Assembly (NCBI GenBank): GCA_026419785.1
Contig: JAODTK010001266.1
Span: forward strand, 1-64,000
DNA from: Sclerodactyla briareus
Taxonomy: Eukaryota; Echinodermata; Holothuroidea; Dendrochirotida; Sclerodactylidae
Direction of reading: 5' to 3'
Length of the DNA stretch: 64,000 nt
Shown here piece after piece: positions 11,798 through 21,461 of the stretch. A model generated the notes under the pieces. The model did no database searches. It had not been told where the DNA came from and saw only the letters and a program-made list of their open reading frames with translations. The translations under genes were made by a program, and so were the position numbers. Each line of letters starts with the position of its first letter. Within the stretch, counting starts at the first letter, position 1.

Positions 11798-12653
11798 TGC
11801 AAGGGCGGCGATCATGGGGGGGGGGGGGGGAGGGGGACGGCCTCCCCCCCCCGAAGTATTTGGAATGGGGGACGCAATGCATGCTGTCCACCCCCCCCCC
11901 AGTATTTGAGCCCGACTGCTCTTTCGCGACATTGTATCCGACATACCATCAGGCAACCATGTTCAATCAATGCATGATGACCTAAATGATCAAGTTGAGG
12001 TAATTCTGCTGCTCCATTTCGAATTTCGCGCGCGCGCGCGGGGATTTCATGTGTCGGTTTTTTTTGCTAGGTCAGAGTATGATGTGCCTCAGTTTCAATT
12101 GAATTATAAATAAAGAGGGTTCCCCTCCAATCCTATCGTACTACGATGGCTTCACCAGCTGGGTGTGTCTTCTTTATTGGACGTTGTAAACAAACGCTAT
12201 CTTGAGGTGAAGGGGGTTGAAACGACGTGGGATACCACCTGGCGGGATTCGGTGAGTGCAATGTCGATCGTGGTCAAATTGGATCCTGTGAATGGAAATA
12301 TCACGCGCTTCGCGCGAACGTAGTGGGGGTGGCATTGCCCATTTCGATGACTCATTCATGACTGAAAACCTCACTTGCCTCTATTCAGAATGTCACAGCA
12401 CAACGCAAAAACCTTGAAATTGATCCCTAAGGCGATAAGTGTTTGGAGAACTTCATGCAATAGAATTTGGTATCAATGTTAGGAATGCTGCCTACTGTTC
12501 CATAAGGCGTGGGAAAGGCCGTTTCCGCAAACTAGGGGGTCTGCAAACGAAAAACTTCTTTTTTAACGCTAGCGCAACCGGTGGGGTGGCGCTCGCTTAG
12601 GTGTATTTAATCTTGTCGCCCCCCCCACCCGCCAACATATCGCCGCCCTTGCA
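11798..12653. mobile_element. Intact-looking non-autonomous DNA transposon, TAGT target duplication
   Basis: The ends are perfect 13-bp inverted repeats: TGCAAGGGCGGCG at 11798-11810 and its complement at 12641-12653. TAGT flanks both sides (11794-11797 and 12654-12657) as a possible 4-bp target-site duplication. The element is 856 bp and has G-tracts near the left end and C-tracts near both ends. It contains a (CG)n run near 12028 and the hairpin module at 12572-12592. No transposase is encoded. It interrupts repeat R4, so it inserted after R4 was duplicated. TIR and TSD are read directly; superfamily is not assigned. Confidence 0.75.
12572..12592 (+). repeat. GC hairpin module variant
   Basis: GCGC and GCGC arms enclose AACCGGTGGGGTG, followed by TCGCTTAG. 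The same CGCTTAG box follows the type copy at 5785. Confidence 0.5.
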
Positions 12654-12790
12654 TAGTTGAACACATCATTGTTTCAACTCAGCCAGTGGATCTAGTTCAA
12701 CCACACCGATTGGTGTTTTATAGGAAGATGCCATGTTACACTGGTGACTGGAAATTACGGCAGCTTGATGCTAGCTGTTACCTCACTTTT

Positions 12791-13055
12791 CAAGTCCTGA
12801 TCTTTGACCTTTCAACCTTTGAAAGTGTTTTGATTGAAATTCCGTTGGAATCTCCAATATCGCAGACTAGCCACCATTTTTCGATGAGATGGTGTCACCT
12901 GTGCACATTTCTGCCTTGGGTTTTTTAAGTAAGGATTTTTATATTGTTACCAGACATGAGGCTACAAATTGGGGACCGACCATCAGTAGTTCATGTAATA
13001 GTTGAAAAAAACCATACGAAACCTGTACAGGTCCGGTAGCATGATCATTCCCCGC
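12791..13055. other. No gene recognised
   Basis: AT-rich sequence with a short plus-strand open frame (12686-12928). No motif was recognised. The start of that frame lies in repeat R4. Confidence 0.3.
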
Positions 13056-13300
13056 TAGATGACCTTTTCCAAGGAGGAGGGAGAGGAGGAGAGGAGAGGA
13101 GAGGAGAGGAGGAAGAGGGGAGGAGAGGAGAAGGAGGAGGAGATGGAGTGGAGGAGCGGAGGGGGAGAGAAAGAGGAGGAGGAAGAGGAGGAGGAGAAGG
13201 AGAAGGAGGGGAGGAGGAGGAGCAAGAAGAAGGAGGAGGAGGATGGAGAGGAGGAGGAAGAGGAAGGGAAGAGGAGGAGGGGAAGGGGGAGGAGACTTCT
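13056..13300 (+). repeat. Purine-only (AGG/GAA)n tract
   Basis: About 245 bases are nearly pure A/G on the plus strand, mostly GAGGAG and GAGGAA. It opens long low-complexity frames on both strands (Glu/Arg/Gly-rich plus, Ser/Pro/Leu-rich minus) that are artefacts. Polypurine DNA of this length can form H-DNA and causes assembly errors. Confidence 0.95.
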
Positions 13301-14599
13301 TCCCAAATGTTTGTTCCGGATGGAACCAGCTCACTATGGTGACACTTAGTATTGTGGGGTCCAAGGGGTGAGGGGTTTTTAAAAGCGGTGGGGTTTGGGT
13401 AAATCACGCTTGTCGATTTGCGCGGGGAGCGCGCGCATACAGTATTTGGGGGGGGAACACCCTGACTACAGCGTGTGCAGTGCAGTGAAAAGGGGGGGGG
13501 GAGATATATCCAAGCATCTGAATCAAAAATTTCAGCATTACTTTTGCAACATAAGCGTATTTCAGAGGAAGGGCAGTTCTCCAGTCTACTCGCCGCAAAT
13601 GGTTTTCAACGCGGGCTACTGGCAAACGCAGCGAGTCAGTTGAAATTGTAACTTATCGGACAGAACTGCAAAACCAACTTGAAAAAAGACAAAACACGTT
13701 ACCATATGTCACGTCCGTGTCTTTCCGACCGTCCCACCCCTCTTTCGCACTTGACTCCTCCATTTCTTCCCATATATTGCATATTCCTTCTATTTTCAAT
13801 ATCTTTCTACTTCTCTTCTTTCCCCCTATTTCTTTTGTTCTTTCTTTTTCCGTCGTCTTTTCCCGTTTTCTCATTGAATATTTTTCTTGTTTCTTCTTCT
13901 TGGTTATTCTCCTGAACAGACGATACGAGGAAGCCGTTCTAAATAGATGGGTTTTACAATCTTGTAGATGCGACAGTCGAATATGTATAACCAACATTTG
14001 TTCAGGCCACTCACCAATTGGTTGAAGGGTCATCCTGCACGAGGAGTGAAAGGGGCTGATACGAGGTGAACAAAAGTCAAACGCCTGTTTCAAACACGCT
14101 CGATCCGACGCCTGGTGAGACGTATTTTAACCGGCTCTCAACTGGTACGCCAGAGATTCTGCCCGTCATCATGAGGGGGGTAAGGCGTACCTCAAGTGAT
14201 TGTTTTGGCTGAAAGTTCTTTGCATTGCAAATGAAAAGTGGACCTCAAAAATATGGGGTAAATTTTTGCGAAATGGGGGAAGTGGTCGTCCGTGACCCAT
14301 AGGGCCCCCCCCCCAAAAAAACAAAAATGTCGGGGGTCATAAAATAGAAAAAGGGAGACTTTATATGGTTCTCTGATAATTGTTGCGATTGTCCCCACCA
14401 CACCTTAACTAATTCCATTGTCTGCGAGATGTCTGTTCTAAGCTCGCGCTTGAGGTCAGTCAGCTCAACGATTAATGCAGCAAAAATGCCTAAATACACG
14501 CTGGATTCCCCCTGATAGGTAATTTGTTCGTTCTATTCATGGAATATGTGCAAAATACACGGACAGCCTCTCGGGGGTTCCCAAATGGCGGTCCCCGGG
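13301..14599. other. No gene recognised; pyrimidine-rich stretch
   Basis: A C/T-rich stretch at about 13736-13915 opens Phe/Ser/Leu-rich frames on the plus strand and a Lys/Glu/Arg-rich frame on the minus strand (13653-14093, 146 codons). A G-tract near 13490 and a C-tract at 14306-14315 may be transposon edges. Nothing is assigned. Confidence 0.35.
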
Positions 14600-14827
14600 T
14601 CAAAATCAGCCCGCCAGATGGTGCAATCCGGCACACCATAAATTCCAGCAGGAAAAAATATGTTGCGGTTTTTTAGACGAGAAAAGGTAGGAATTATCAA
14701 CGACACGTTCATAAACGCTGGAAACGCGTTTTTGGGGCATGCATTGAATCACGCATTTTTCGATAAAATGGCTATCTGGCACTCATCATTTGGCTCTGTA
14801 TAAAGACCTTACTTTAATAGATTTGAT

Positions 14828-14856
14828 ACGCTGCGTGGAAACCAATTATGCAGCGT
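14828..14856 (+). repeat. GC hairpin module variant
   Basis: ACGCTGC and GCAGCGT form a perfect 7-bp stem around 15 bases. It is the first hairpin of the tandem array. Confidence 0.55.
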
Positions 14857-15007
14857 CGCAATCTTAGGCCCAAATTCACATGAATATAGAGAAAGCTAAG
14901 GTGAAATTCATTCTAATTTGTAAAGTTAACATATTGAAAATGGCCATCTGGAAATCACCCGTCTGGCAGTAATAATCAGTCATTCGAAAAATTTGCTACG
15001 ATGCGAG

Positions 15008-15024
15008 GGCAACAATTGGTTGCC
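15008..15024 (+). repeat. GC hairpin module variant
   Basis: GGCAAC and GTTGCC pair perfectly around the 5-base loop AATTG. TTTGCTACG lies upstream and CGCTTGGATAG downstream. The arms differ from those at 5785 at several positions but remain complementary. Confidence 0.6.
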
Positions 15025-15190
15025 GATTCGCTTGGATAGCCTTGAAATAGCAAAAAAACCATCGTGTGGCTAAGGTGAAATCTAATAATGATTCACGTTC
15101 GTTTTGAATTATCACATGAAAATTGCCATCTGGAGATCACCAGTTTGGGCATTTGAGAAGATAATTTCGAAAATTTTCGCTACGCTGCGC

Positions 15191-15209
15191 GGCCAACTAT
15201 AATGGTGCC
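15191..15209 (+). repeat. GC hairpin module variant
   Basis: GGCCA and TGGTGCC pair with a bulge. TCGCTACGCTGCGC lies upstream and CGATTGGATG downstream. This is the third hairpin of the array. Confidence 0.5.
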
Positions 15210-15240
15210 GTTCGATTGGATGCTATAAACTGCTGGAAAA

Positions 15241-16139
15241 AATATGGATAAAATTAGAACAATATGTCAAGCTCATCCCTAGATACATCTCCACTTTACT
15301 TTTAGACGAGGTGAGAGAATTTCATAGTTTGACATGAAAGTGGAAGAGCGTTCAATGGATGGGACGTAGTGTACTCACGAGTATGATGAACTTTTTAGAG
15401 GAGATCGTGTGAAAGCTTGCACACAGTGAGAGGGGGAGAGAGAGAAATTTTAGAGGTTGGAAGAGAGGGGAGAGATTATCTCGAACTCTAACAAGTCAAA
15501 CGTGAAGGGGAGGAGTTAGAGGACCCCACTATTAGTAATCCGATGTGACGGTAGAAGAGATCATAGGACCTTGAGGCACCAGTGTGAGGGGTGAAGGTGA
15601 AGTGCCAATGCAGAAAAAGTTAGAGAACCATCCCGCCAGGGGGACAGTGGAGTGAACAGAAGAAAAAGAAAGTTAGTAGGACAGGAGAAATCAGAAGCAC
15701 AGCGCTAAGGATATAGCAGGATAGCGTGATGAGTGAGATTGCTAGAACTCATCAAACTGGAATGAAAATAGGAGGCATCCTTTTTTTGCGAACCTTGCCA
15801 CTAGTAGAAGTTATGCCGACTGTGGGTCTGCTGACAGCAATCCATGTATATTCTGCAGGGTAGAGATTAAAACTGGCAGAGAATATAACAGCAAAAAAAC
15901 AAAGGCTTAGTTACAGATATGCTCATGTCAATCTTCCGAAAAAGGATTTCTTGGACTGATCGTGACTTTGCAGTAGTGATTCCGACTGCAACCTTGACAG
16001 CTCGGTAACAATGTAAGCGTCACCTGCTATGGCCCTCGATTTGATTTGATTCCTATGGGTTCAGAATAAGGGCTCGACCATCAAAGACCCCTGGCCTTGT
16101 TGATCGCAATAAGCAAACCGGTGACACTCCCTTCATTTC
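15241..16139. other. No gene recognised; purine-rich
   Basis: The stretch 15330-15720 is rich in GAGAG/GGAGA words on the plus strand. No coding frame of note, transposon end or RNA gene was recognised. Confidence 0.35.
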
Positions 16140-16435
16140 TCGACTTGTGCTCTGATGTATCGAGCAAGAGTAACCGATCCCAACCTGCTCCCGGGAACAC
16201 CATTTTTTGCGCCCCCATCCAGAAGAACGATCAGTAACGTCCAGATCTGCCTCCAAGTTTCTTCGAATCTGGAGGGGCGGGAGATTCAGTCCTGCAGACT
16301 TGACGAAGACCCTCTTGCAAACATCCCCGTAAAACCCTGTCCAATCCACTGCATTACATCGGAAACTATGAACCAAGACCTTCGCTCATCGCAACTGTAA
16401 CTGGCCACCTAGAGAACCAGCCGGTGACTGCTGGA
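16140..16435. repeat. Dispersed repeat R5, copy 1
   Basis: This segment resembles 40650-40930. Shared words are CGATCCCAACCTGCTCCCGGGA / CATCCCAGCCTGCTACCGGGA-type, CCA(G/C)TCCACTGCATTACA / AATCCACTGCATCACA-type, and the GACTG(C/A)TGGAAT(C/T)CGAAC word. The last word resembles a tRNA B box, so the unit may be SINE-related. Open frames on both strands here have no domain. Confidence 0.45.
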
Positions 16436-16591
16436 ATCCGAACTCGGAAAGTCTGCTTACTGAATCACTCCATTTACGCCATCTATCTCCGTTTGACTCA
16501 TTTTGGCACGCAGCTGTAAACTATTTTTCGCGAATTGAAGGAGTCCTGGTTTCAATGAAGAAGGAACATACAACGCTACAATTCCGCCCCA

Positions 16592-17255
16592 ACTATCTAT
16601 TCAGAGTATTACAGTCTGGTTGAGGTCGAAAGGTCTAGTGCATAGAGGCATAAATATCTCAAAGATAGTCTTGGTCGGTTTAAGTTTCATAGAAGTGGAC
16701 TTCTGATCATCGATGGGGTCTGAAAATGCGTGAGCCAGATAATCAAACATTGGTCTAGCGAACCGAGGGGGGAGAGGTTGTGAATGTGTTTGCAATCCTG
16801 ACACAAAAAAAACAAATAAAAAATTTGCTACGACGCGCGCGGCAAATCATGGGTGCGCTTCCGCTTGGATAGCCCTTGAAATTGCAAAAACAAAATGTGG
16901 CCTAAGGTGCAATTCATACTAATGCTTCACGTTCTATTTTGAATTATCACATGAAAATTGCCATCTTGGAGAGATCACCATTTGGCATTTGAGGAGATGG
17001 ATTTCGAAAAAATTCGCTACATTACGCCACACCTAATCTATTCAGAGATAATTAGCAGCTGGGTGAGGTCAAATGTCTAGTGCATAGAGGCATAAATATC
17101 TCAAAGATAGTCTTGGTCGGTTTGTTCCTAGAAGTGGATTTGGATGTTCTATCGGGAGGAGGTGGGAACATGCTGCGAGTCAGGTGATCAAACATCGGTT
17201 GTCGAGCGACGAGGGAGAGATGGTTGTGAATGTGTGTAATCACTGACACAATAAA
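16592..17255 (+). repeat. Two direct repeats of about 220 bp, period about 440
   Basis: 16592-16812 and 17033-17255 share long runs, including CATAGAGGCATAAATATCTC and TCAAAGATAGTCTTGGTCGG, then AGAAGTGGA, TCAAACAT(T/C)GGT and GTTGTGAATGTGT. The spacer (16812-17030) is another unit of the 14.6-15.2 kb tandem family with its hairpin at 16831-16858. The long identical runs suggest a fairly recent duplication. Confidence 0.75.
16831..16858 (+). repeat. GC hairpin module variant
   Basis: TTTGCTACG leads into GCGCGCGGCAAATCATGGGT and then GCGC, followed by TTCCGCTTGGATAG. The outer GCGC arms can pair. Both flanking boxes are conserved with the other copies. Confidence 0.5.
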
Positions 17256-17707
17256 CAAATACTCTGTGGTAAATGCCATTATCAAGAATTACCAATTAGA
17301 TCACTACGCATCAGTTCCAAGTATGAACTCTTTCGGGTTAATGTACAACGCAAGTAATTATTAGTTTTAATTGTCCACAATTTGGTATGGAAACAAATTA
17401 AATTCAAGCGCGGTGTGTCAACATTCACGACGGGAATAATGTTTTGCCAGACGAAACGAAGGACGGTTCCTGGAAACATCCCATGGGAGATCCATATCTC
17501 TATATATATCGGGACATGGAATTCCCTCAACCGCTTGGTGTATGTTGACCAAGCACCTATGTGGCGCTATATTGGCCCTGTTTCATTGGTGGAGTAGCCA
17601 CGGCCTCTTCTAATGATTGTAGGAGCCTATCAATGTGCCAGCATATTTCATGATGCTTTTAATATACAGAACGCGGATTGTAAATGGATAGAATTGTCAG
17701 GCGGTGT
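17256..17707. other. No gene recognised
   Basis: Two short open frames overlap on opposite strands (17282-17530 minus, 17382-17597 plus) without any known motif. Confidence 0.3.
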
Positions 17708-18720
17708 GATTACCAGGCTTTCAGACAATACGAGTACGACGCACCGATAACGGAACAAGAATTTCTTCAAAACCACAGCAAGTGTTTTCTGCATTTTTTA
17801 TTACAAAGATTCAGTACGAAATGTAACCCAATCACGTCACTGTATATCAATGCGACTTGAATAATCACAGCGTCCGGGGTGGATGGGGGTATTACAACCA
17901 GGGAAGAAAAATTATTCGATGGAAATGGAAATGCCCCAGGTTTGAGGGTTGTCCCCCCGCCCCGTTCACTTCAAAGATGGGTTTTGCCCCTAAGCTAATT
18001 TGTTCTCTTCTGTCATCTTTATTGAAAGTGGAAAGTGTGGTAAAGCGAGTATGGTGTGTTGTACCACTTGCGGCATTCACAGACGGTTAACAGGTTTGGG
18101 ATATCACCCCACGTTCACAATCCGGAAGGATTGTCAAAAAATGTTTCGTGGGGGAAGGTGGCCACAGTATTAGATTATGGCACCACGCGGATGCGTTTAT
18201 ATGTACGTGTTCACATTTATGTCATGTCCATCGGACGTGAATGAAAACTTGGCTAATTATGTCAGTCAATTACAGATCCCGAATGTTTTCTCGTCATATC
18301 GATTAATCTACACAAACTCGAACTTACTCAGAATTACATTAAACTTGGTGGACAGTTCACACCATCTGTAGAAAACAGTCTCACTAAAGTCAGTAATGAG
18401 GTCGTCAATAGAGGTTCAGGTCGACGAGAATTCTGGTGAATTTTTTTTTATGTGCACAGAATAAACTCAAAATACATTTTAAAAGCATCGTGTTTTCTTT
18501 TTCCATCGAAAAATGAATCGTCTTTCAAGTTATAACTTGGATGTCTTTGTGCCGCATTTGTTGTCGGTAAGTTTTTCGTAGCAAAGCTGCTATATCATTT
18601 GCTTAATTCATTATTCAAACACGCTTGTCATGTTTTCCAAGTTGAAGCCATAAAAATTAACACTTTTGATGGTATTCACTGGTGTGCCAAGTAGAGAGGT
18701 TACCAAACAACATGCTGTAA
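17708..18720 (+). repeat. Dispersed repeat R1, copy 2
   Basis: This is collinear with 1-1600 but about 600 bases shorter. It has CAGGCTTTCAGACAATACG at the start, ACGTCACTGTATATCAATG near 17835, GTTCACAATCCGGA near 18113, CTCGAACTTACTCAGAATTA near 18317 and CGAAAAATGAATCGTC near 18507. It stops where the Penelope-like 3' end at 18725 begins, so the two may be parts of one composite unit. No coding domain was recognised. Confidence 0.6.
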
Positions 18721-18724
18721 CGAT

Positions 18725-19240
18725 GCGGTCAGGTCAATCCATTGAAAATCGGAGAGTGATTGGCATCGAGCATGACCCAAATTGGTCCCCTAAATCCCGC
18801 AAAGCGAAAGAAAATTATGGGATTGAACCTGAAAACGACTAAACATTTGGTCTGAAACATTCGCGAACGGCACCTACCATCACAAAAGTGTAATGGAACA
18901 CTCGCACCCCCTCCCTATTTTGCCTTTTATCAATCACCAAGGCGCATAGGGCCTTAATTAGTATAATCCTGCTGAGGATTATCTCCTGTCAATCACTTGA
19001 GGCGCCAAAATTGGCCTTCCGTGGACAATCCCCAAAGGGATCATCCCCTGTCAATCAGGGCGAAACAAAATTAGCCTCACACACCATTGTTCATAGGCCT
19101 AAAGTCTCAGTAAAGGCTCAGTCCGTATTCTCTTCGAGTATCACTCTGGGGTCACTGCACTGACGAAGGACTAGTATGTCCGAAAGCTCTGCAATCCGAA
19201 ACATATCGCTGATTTTACTCAACATTTTTCCTAGCTCAAG
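18725..19240 (+). mobile_element. Penelope-like element, 5'-truncated 3' end
   Basis: Codons from 18738 read SIENRRVIGIEHDPNW followed by SRKAKENYGI. This resembles the C-terminal tail that follows the GIY-YIG nuclease in Penelope-like retroelements. The reverse transcriptase and nuclease are missing here. Downstream lie a repeated TATAATCCTGCTGAGGATTA-type palindromic segment (18962-18988) and a second, altered copy of it. The hammerhead-like motif lies at 19160-19185. The whole unit is collinear with 37640-38130. Confidence 0.65.
19160..19185 (+). ncRNA. Hammerhead-ribozyme-like motif in Penelope-like 3' end
   Basis: CTGACGA is followed by A, then a GGAC..GTCC stem with loop TAGTAT, then GAAA. 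CUGANGA-stem II-GAAA is the catalytic core of hammerhead ribozymes, which are known in Penelope-like elements. The extra A before stem II is unusual. I could not place helix III and a cleavage-site UH with confidence, so activity is not supported. The second copy at 38062 has GAAC instead of GAAA. Confidence 0.5.
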
Positions 19241-19314
19241 CGCTATTTTCGAATATCATTCGAATACAGCCTATCATTTAAGTAGCATGTTGTTTACAGT
19301 TTTTGCCTCTTGGC

Positions 19315-19316
<2 letters not shown>
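19241..19316. other. Spacer before AT tract
   Basis: A short unassigned segment between the Penelope-like end and the AT microsatellite. Confidence 0.3.
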
Positions 19317-19363
<47 letters not shown>

Positions 19364-19407
19364 CATATATATATATATATTAATATATATATATATTATA
19401 TATATAT

Positions 19408-19465
<58 letters not shown>
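19317..19465 (+). repeat. (AT)n microsatellite
   Basis: About 150 bases of nearly pure AT dinucleotides with a few interruptions. The Tyr/Ile-repeat frames on both strands are artefacts of this tract. A short CA/CACACG-type tract follows at 19538-19570. Confidence 0.97.
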
Positions 19466-20374
19466 CCAGTCATTCCAAAGTCAAGGTATATCTGTGATAA
19501 GCTAGCAAAATATGACAGACACGCCCAAAAAACCACACACACACGCACATGAACGTACGCACACACATATACGCAATCATGCGAACTCAATTCCACGGTT
19601 CACACTACTATTTGAGGTACCCCGCAATAAACAATTCGCCCACAATATTATTATGTATTATTTAACCGTTGCTATGGCGATCAATAACGGGGAATGTTGA
19701 CGAAATGACACACTCACTGTGCTACATCCTACCCCCCCCCCCCCCTCTCTCTCGCCTCTTCTCTATCGAGGAATTAAGAGGGGAAAGATGAAGATTTCGC
19801 CTTTGAGCCTGGCTCGTAGCGATTGAACCAGAACTGAAGAGTTTTGTATTTGTTGACTAATGTACCGAAAAACTTAATTCCACTGTGTTTCCCAGTCTAA
19901 CAATCTAACTTGCTGGTATGCCCTTTGTTTGACCTCGGGCTCCGAAGGCAATTAGAACCTTTCCATAACTGTTTTCAGGAAACGAGCCGAACGTTGACCA
20001 ATAATGAACCTCGCACTTGGAATTGCGAAATTAAGGAGGGGAACTTGAGTTGAGGCAATTTTTCCTTTTCTATAATGGTTTTCACTATTCTTCATGATAT
20101 TCGCTAATTCCATGGTGATGATTCAAAGTTTGTAGCACTGAATGAAAGGCACAAATTACAACTTTTGCCCATGCCATCCAATATTGGAAAAAGGTGGATT
20201 TGTTTTTTGCAGGGGGACTTGATTTTTGACTACATTTGGGGACTTTTTGAAAATCTGTTCATTTTTTCAGTACTTCGGAAGTTGGAAATAATGATGGTTT
20301 CAATTGCTCATAACAAGGTACAACGTATCAAACTGGGGTTTCCCAGCATTTACGCTGGAAATTTGAATATATAT
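19466..20374. other. No gene recognised
   Basis: A C-tract at 19732-19745 is followed by CTCTCTC. The plus frame at 20165-20515 (116 codons) is AT-rich, shows no domain and ends inside the foldback. Nothing is supportable as a gene. Confidence 0.35.
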
Positions 20375-20492
20375 ACCAAATTTTTCAAAATATGTCCGAA
20401 AACACATAGATATAATATATATTATAATATATATATATATATATATATATTAATAATAGGTTGTTTTTTCGGACATATTTTGATAATTTGGT
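20375..20492. repeat. Long foldback around an AT microsatellite
   Basis: ACCAAATTTTTCAAAATATG continuing TCCGAAAACA (20375-20405) is mirrored by TGTTTTTTCGGACATATTTT continuing GATAATTTGGT (20462-20492). The arms are about 30 bp with few mismatches, and the AT tract between them can itself pair. The whole could extrude as a cruciform. It may be a small MITE or a hairpin-forming repeat. Confidence 0.8.
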
Positions 20493-21224
20493 CTATTTTT
20501 GCAACGAGCAAATAGTAGCATGTAGAAACGCCTGGATAATTTCACATTTGGTCCGATGAGATTCGTCACTCTAGGAATGTCCTCTTAATGAGATTTTCTA
20601 GGCTTTGTGCAAGGCTTTACTAGTTAGATCGGGTTTTGACAGGCCTGGTGGTGGCTATAGTACGGCCTGTATCACTCACTCGCACGCTCGTCCTCACACC
20701 TACTCTCATGGGGACTATCTCTTGTCAGTCTATTGTGGCGAGATCAGTGGAGCACATCCACGTGGAAAAGTTGGGAGGGCACTCCAACCAACATGACTGC
20801 AACTGTGTGAAAATTTCGTAAAGTCAATGGGGGGAGCATGATGCATAGCCAAAAATGGGAGGGGTTTATATTCTCCCCCATCCCCCGCGGAATGTGCACC
20901 CATGGGCAAGATGTTTTCGTTTAACCGTTAGCCTGCTATTCCATCGAATGGGTTAGCTACTTACCAGTCAATCAGAGTTCGAAGACGTTACCCCTTACAA
21001 AGTCATTACGTTATACAAGCGCCTCCACGTACAAAACAGCCAGTCAACAACGAACACAGATAGGTGTTTTTCGCTTAGGCACGTAGGGGGGGCCAGAAAA
21101 ACCAATGCATGGCCCTGCGTTATCTAACAGGAACGCAACCTTGGGAATTCCAGCGAGTGCAACTTCCTGGGATCTGGGAATCACCCACATATGTTTAACA
21201 AATCCACCGTCTACGCACAGGGTC
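20493..21224. other. No gene recognised
   Basis: Short overlapping frames at 20605-20821 have no known motif. The part near 20830-20930 has C/G-tracts suggesting transposon debris. Confidence 0.3.
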
Positions 21225-21461
21225 ACAGGGGCCGTACCACGGGGGGGGGGGGGGAGGGGGGGAGACCCCTCCCATGACCCAGTGACCAAGGAATCATTGA
21301 ATTGTAACACAAAAACTGTGTGGCGTTATTTAGCAAAATATGCAGCAGAATGTGTGTAGGGGCCCATAAATTGTAGTTTTTTGCCAATAGGGAGGGGAGG
21401 CTATTTATTAGGGTTCCGACCTCACCCCCCCCCCCAGACAAATCTCTCGGTACGCGCACTG
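21225..21461 (-). mobile_element. Non-autonomous DNA transposon, G/C-tract family, copy B
   Basis: Reverse-complemented, this begins with a CGCGTACCGAGA(G)ATTTG-type end and a G-tract, then GTGAGGTCGGAACCC. The interior includes ATTTATGGGCCCCTA-like words. The far end has a G/C-tract and CCGTACC. It is homologous to 51794-52077 in the opposite orientation. No protein is encoded. Confidence 0.6.

Larger units (their letters stand above)
11650..12790 (+). repeat. Dispersed repeat R4, copy 1, split by an insertion
   Basis: The outer parts (about 11650-11797 and 12654-12790) align with 38330-38640. Shared words include CCACCTTA..GAGTAG near 11690, GTGCAGAATA, CAACTGA..TG, TTGTTT(T)CAACTCAGCCA near 12670, and AGAAGATGCCATG-like sequence. 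In copy 2 the two parts are joined by only about 90 bases of other sequence. In copy 1 an 856-bp element separates them. Confidence 0.65.
14600..15240 (+). repeat. Diverged tandem array carrying the hairpin module
   Basis: Units of roughly 180 bp repeat in the order: TGGC(T/C)ATCTGG, CAC-box, TTCGAAAA, TTYGCTACG, GC hairpin, CGCTTGGATAG, AAAAA..GTGGCTAAGGTGAAAT, then TTATCACATGAAAATTGCC. Units begin near 14770, 14941 and 15122, and a further unit lies at 16812-17030. Each hairpin is still paired although its bases differ. Confidence 0.55.

Noticed and set aside
12939..13407. Long Glu/Arg-rich and Ser/Pro/Leu-rich frames on both strands
   Set aside because: They are translations of the purine-only (AGG/GAA)n tract at 13056-13300, with no stop because of composition.
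19176..19596. Tyr/Ile-repeat frames on both strands
   Set aside because: Generated by the (AT)n microsatellite.
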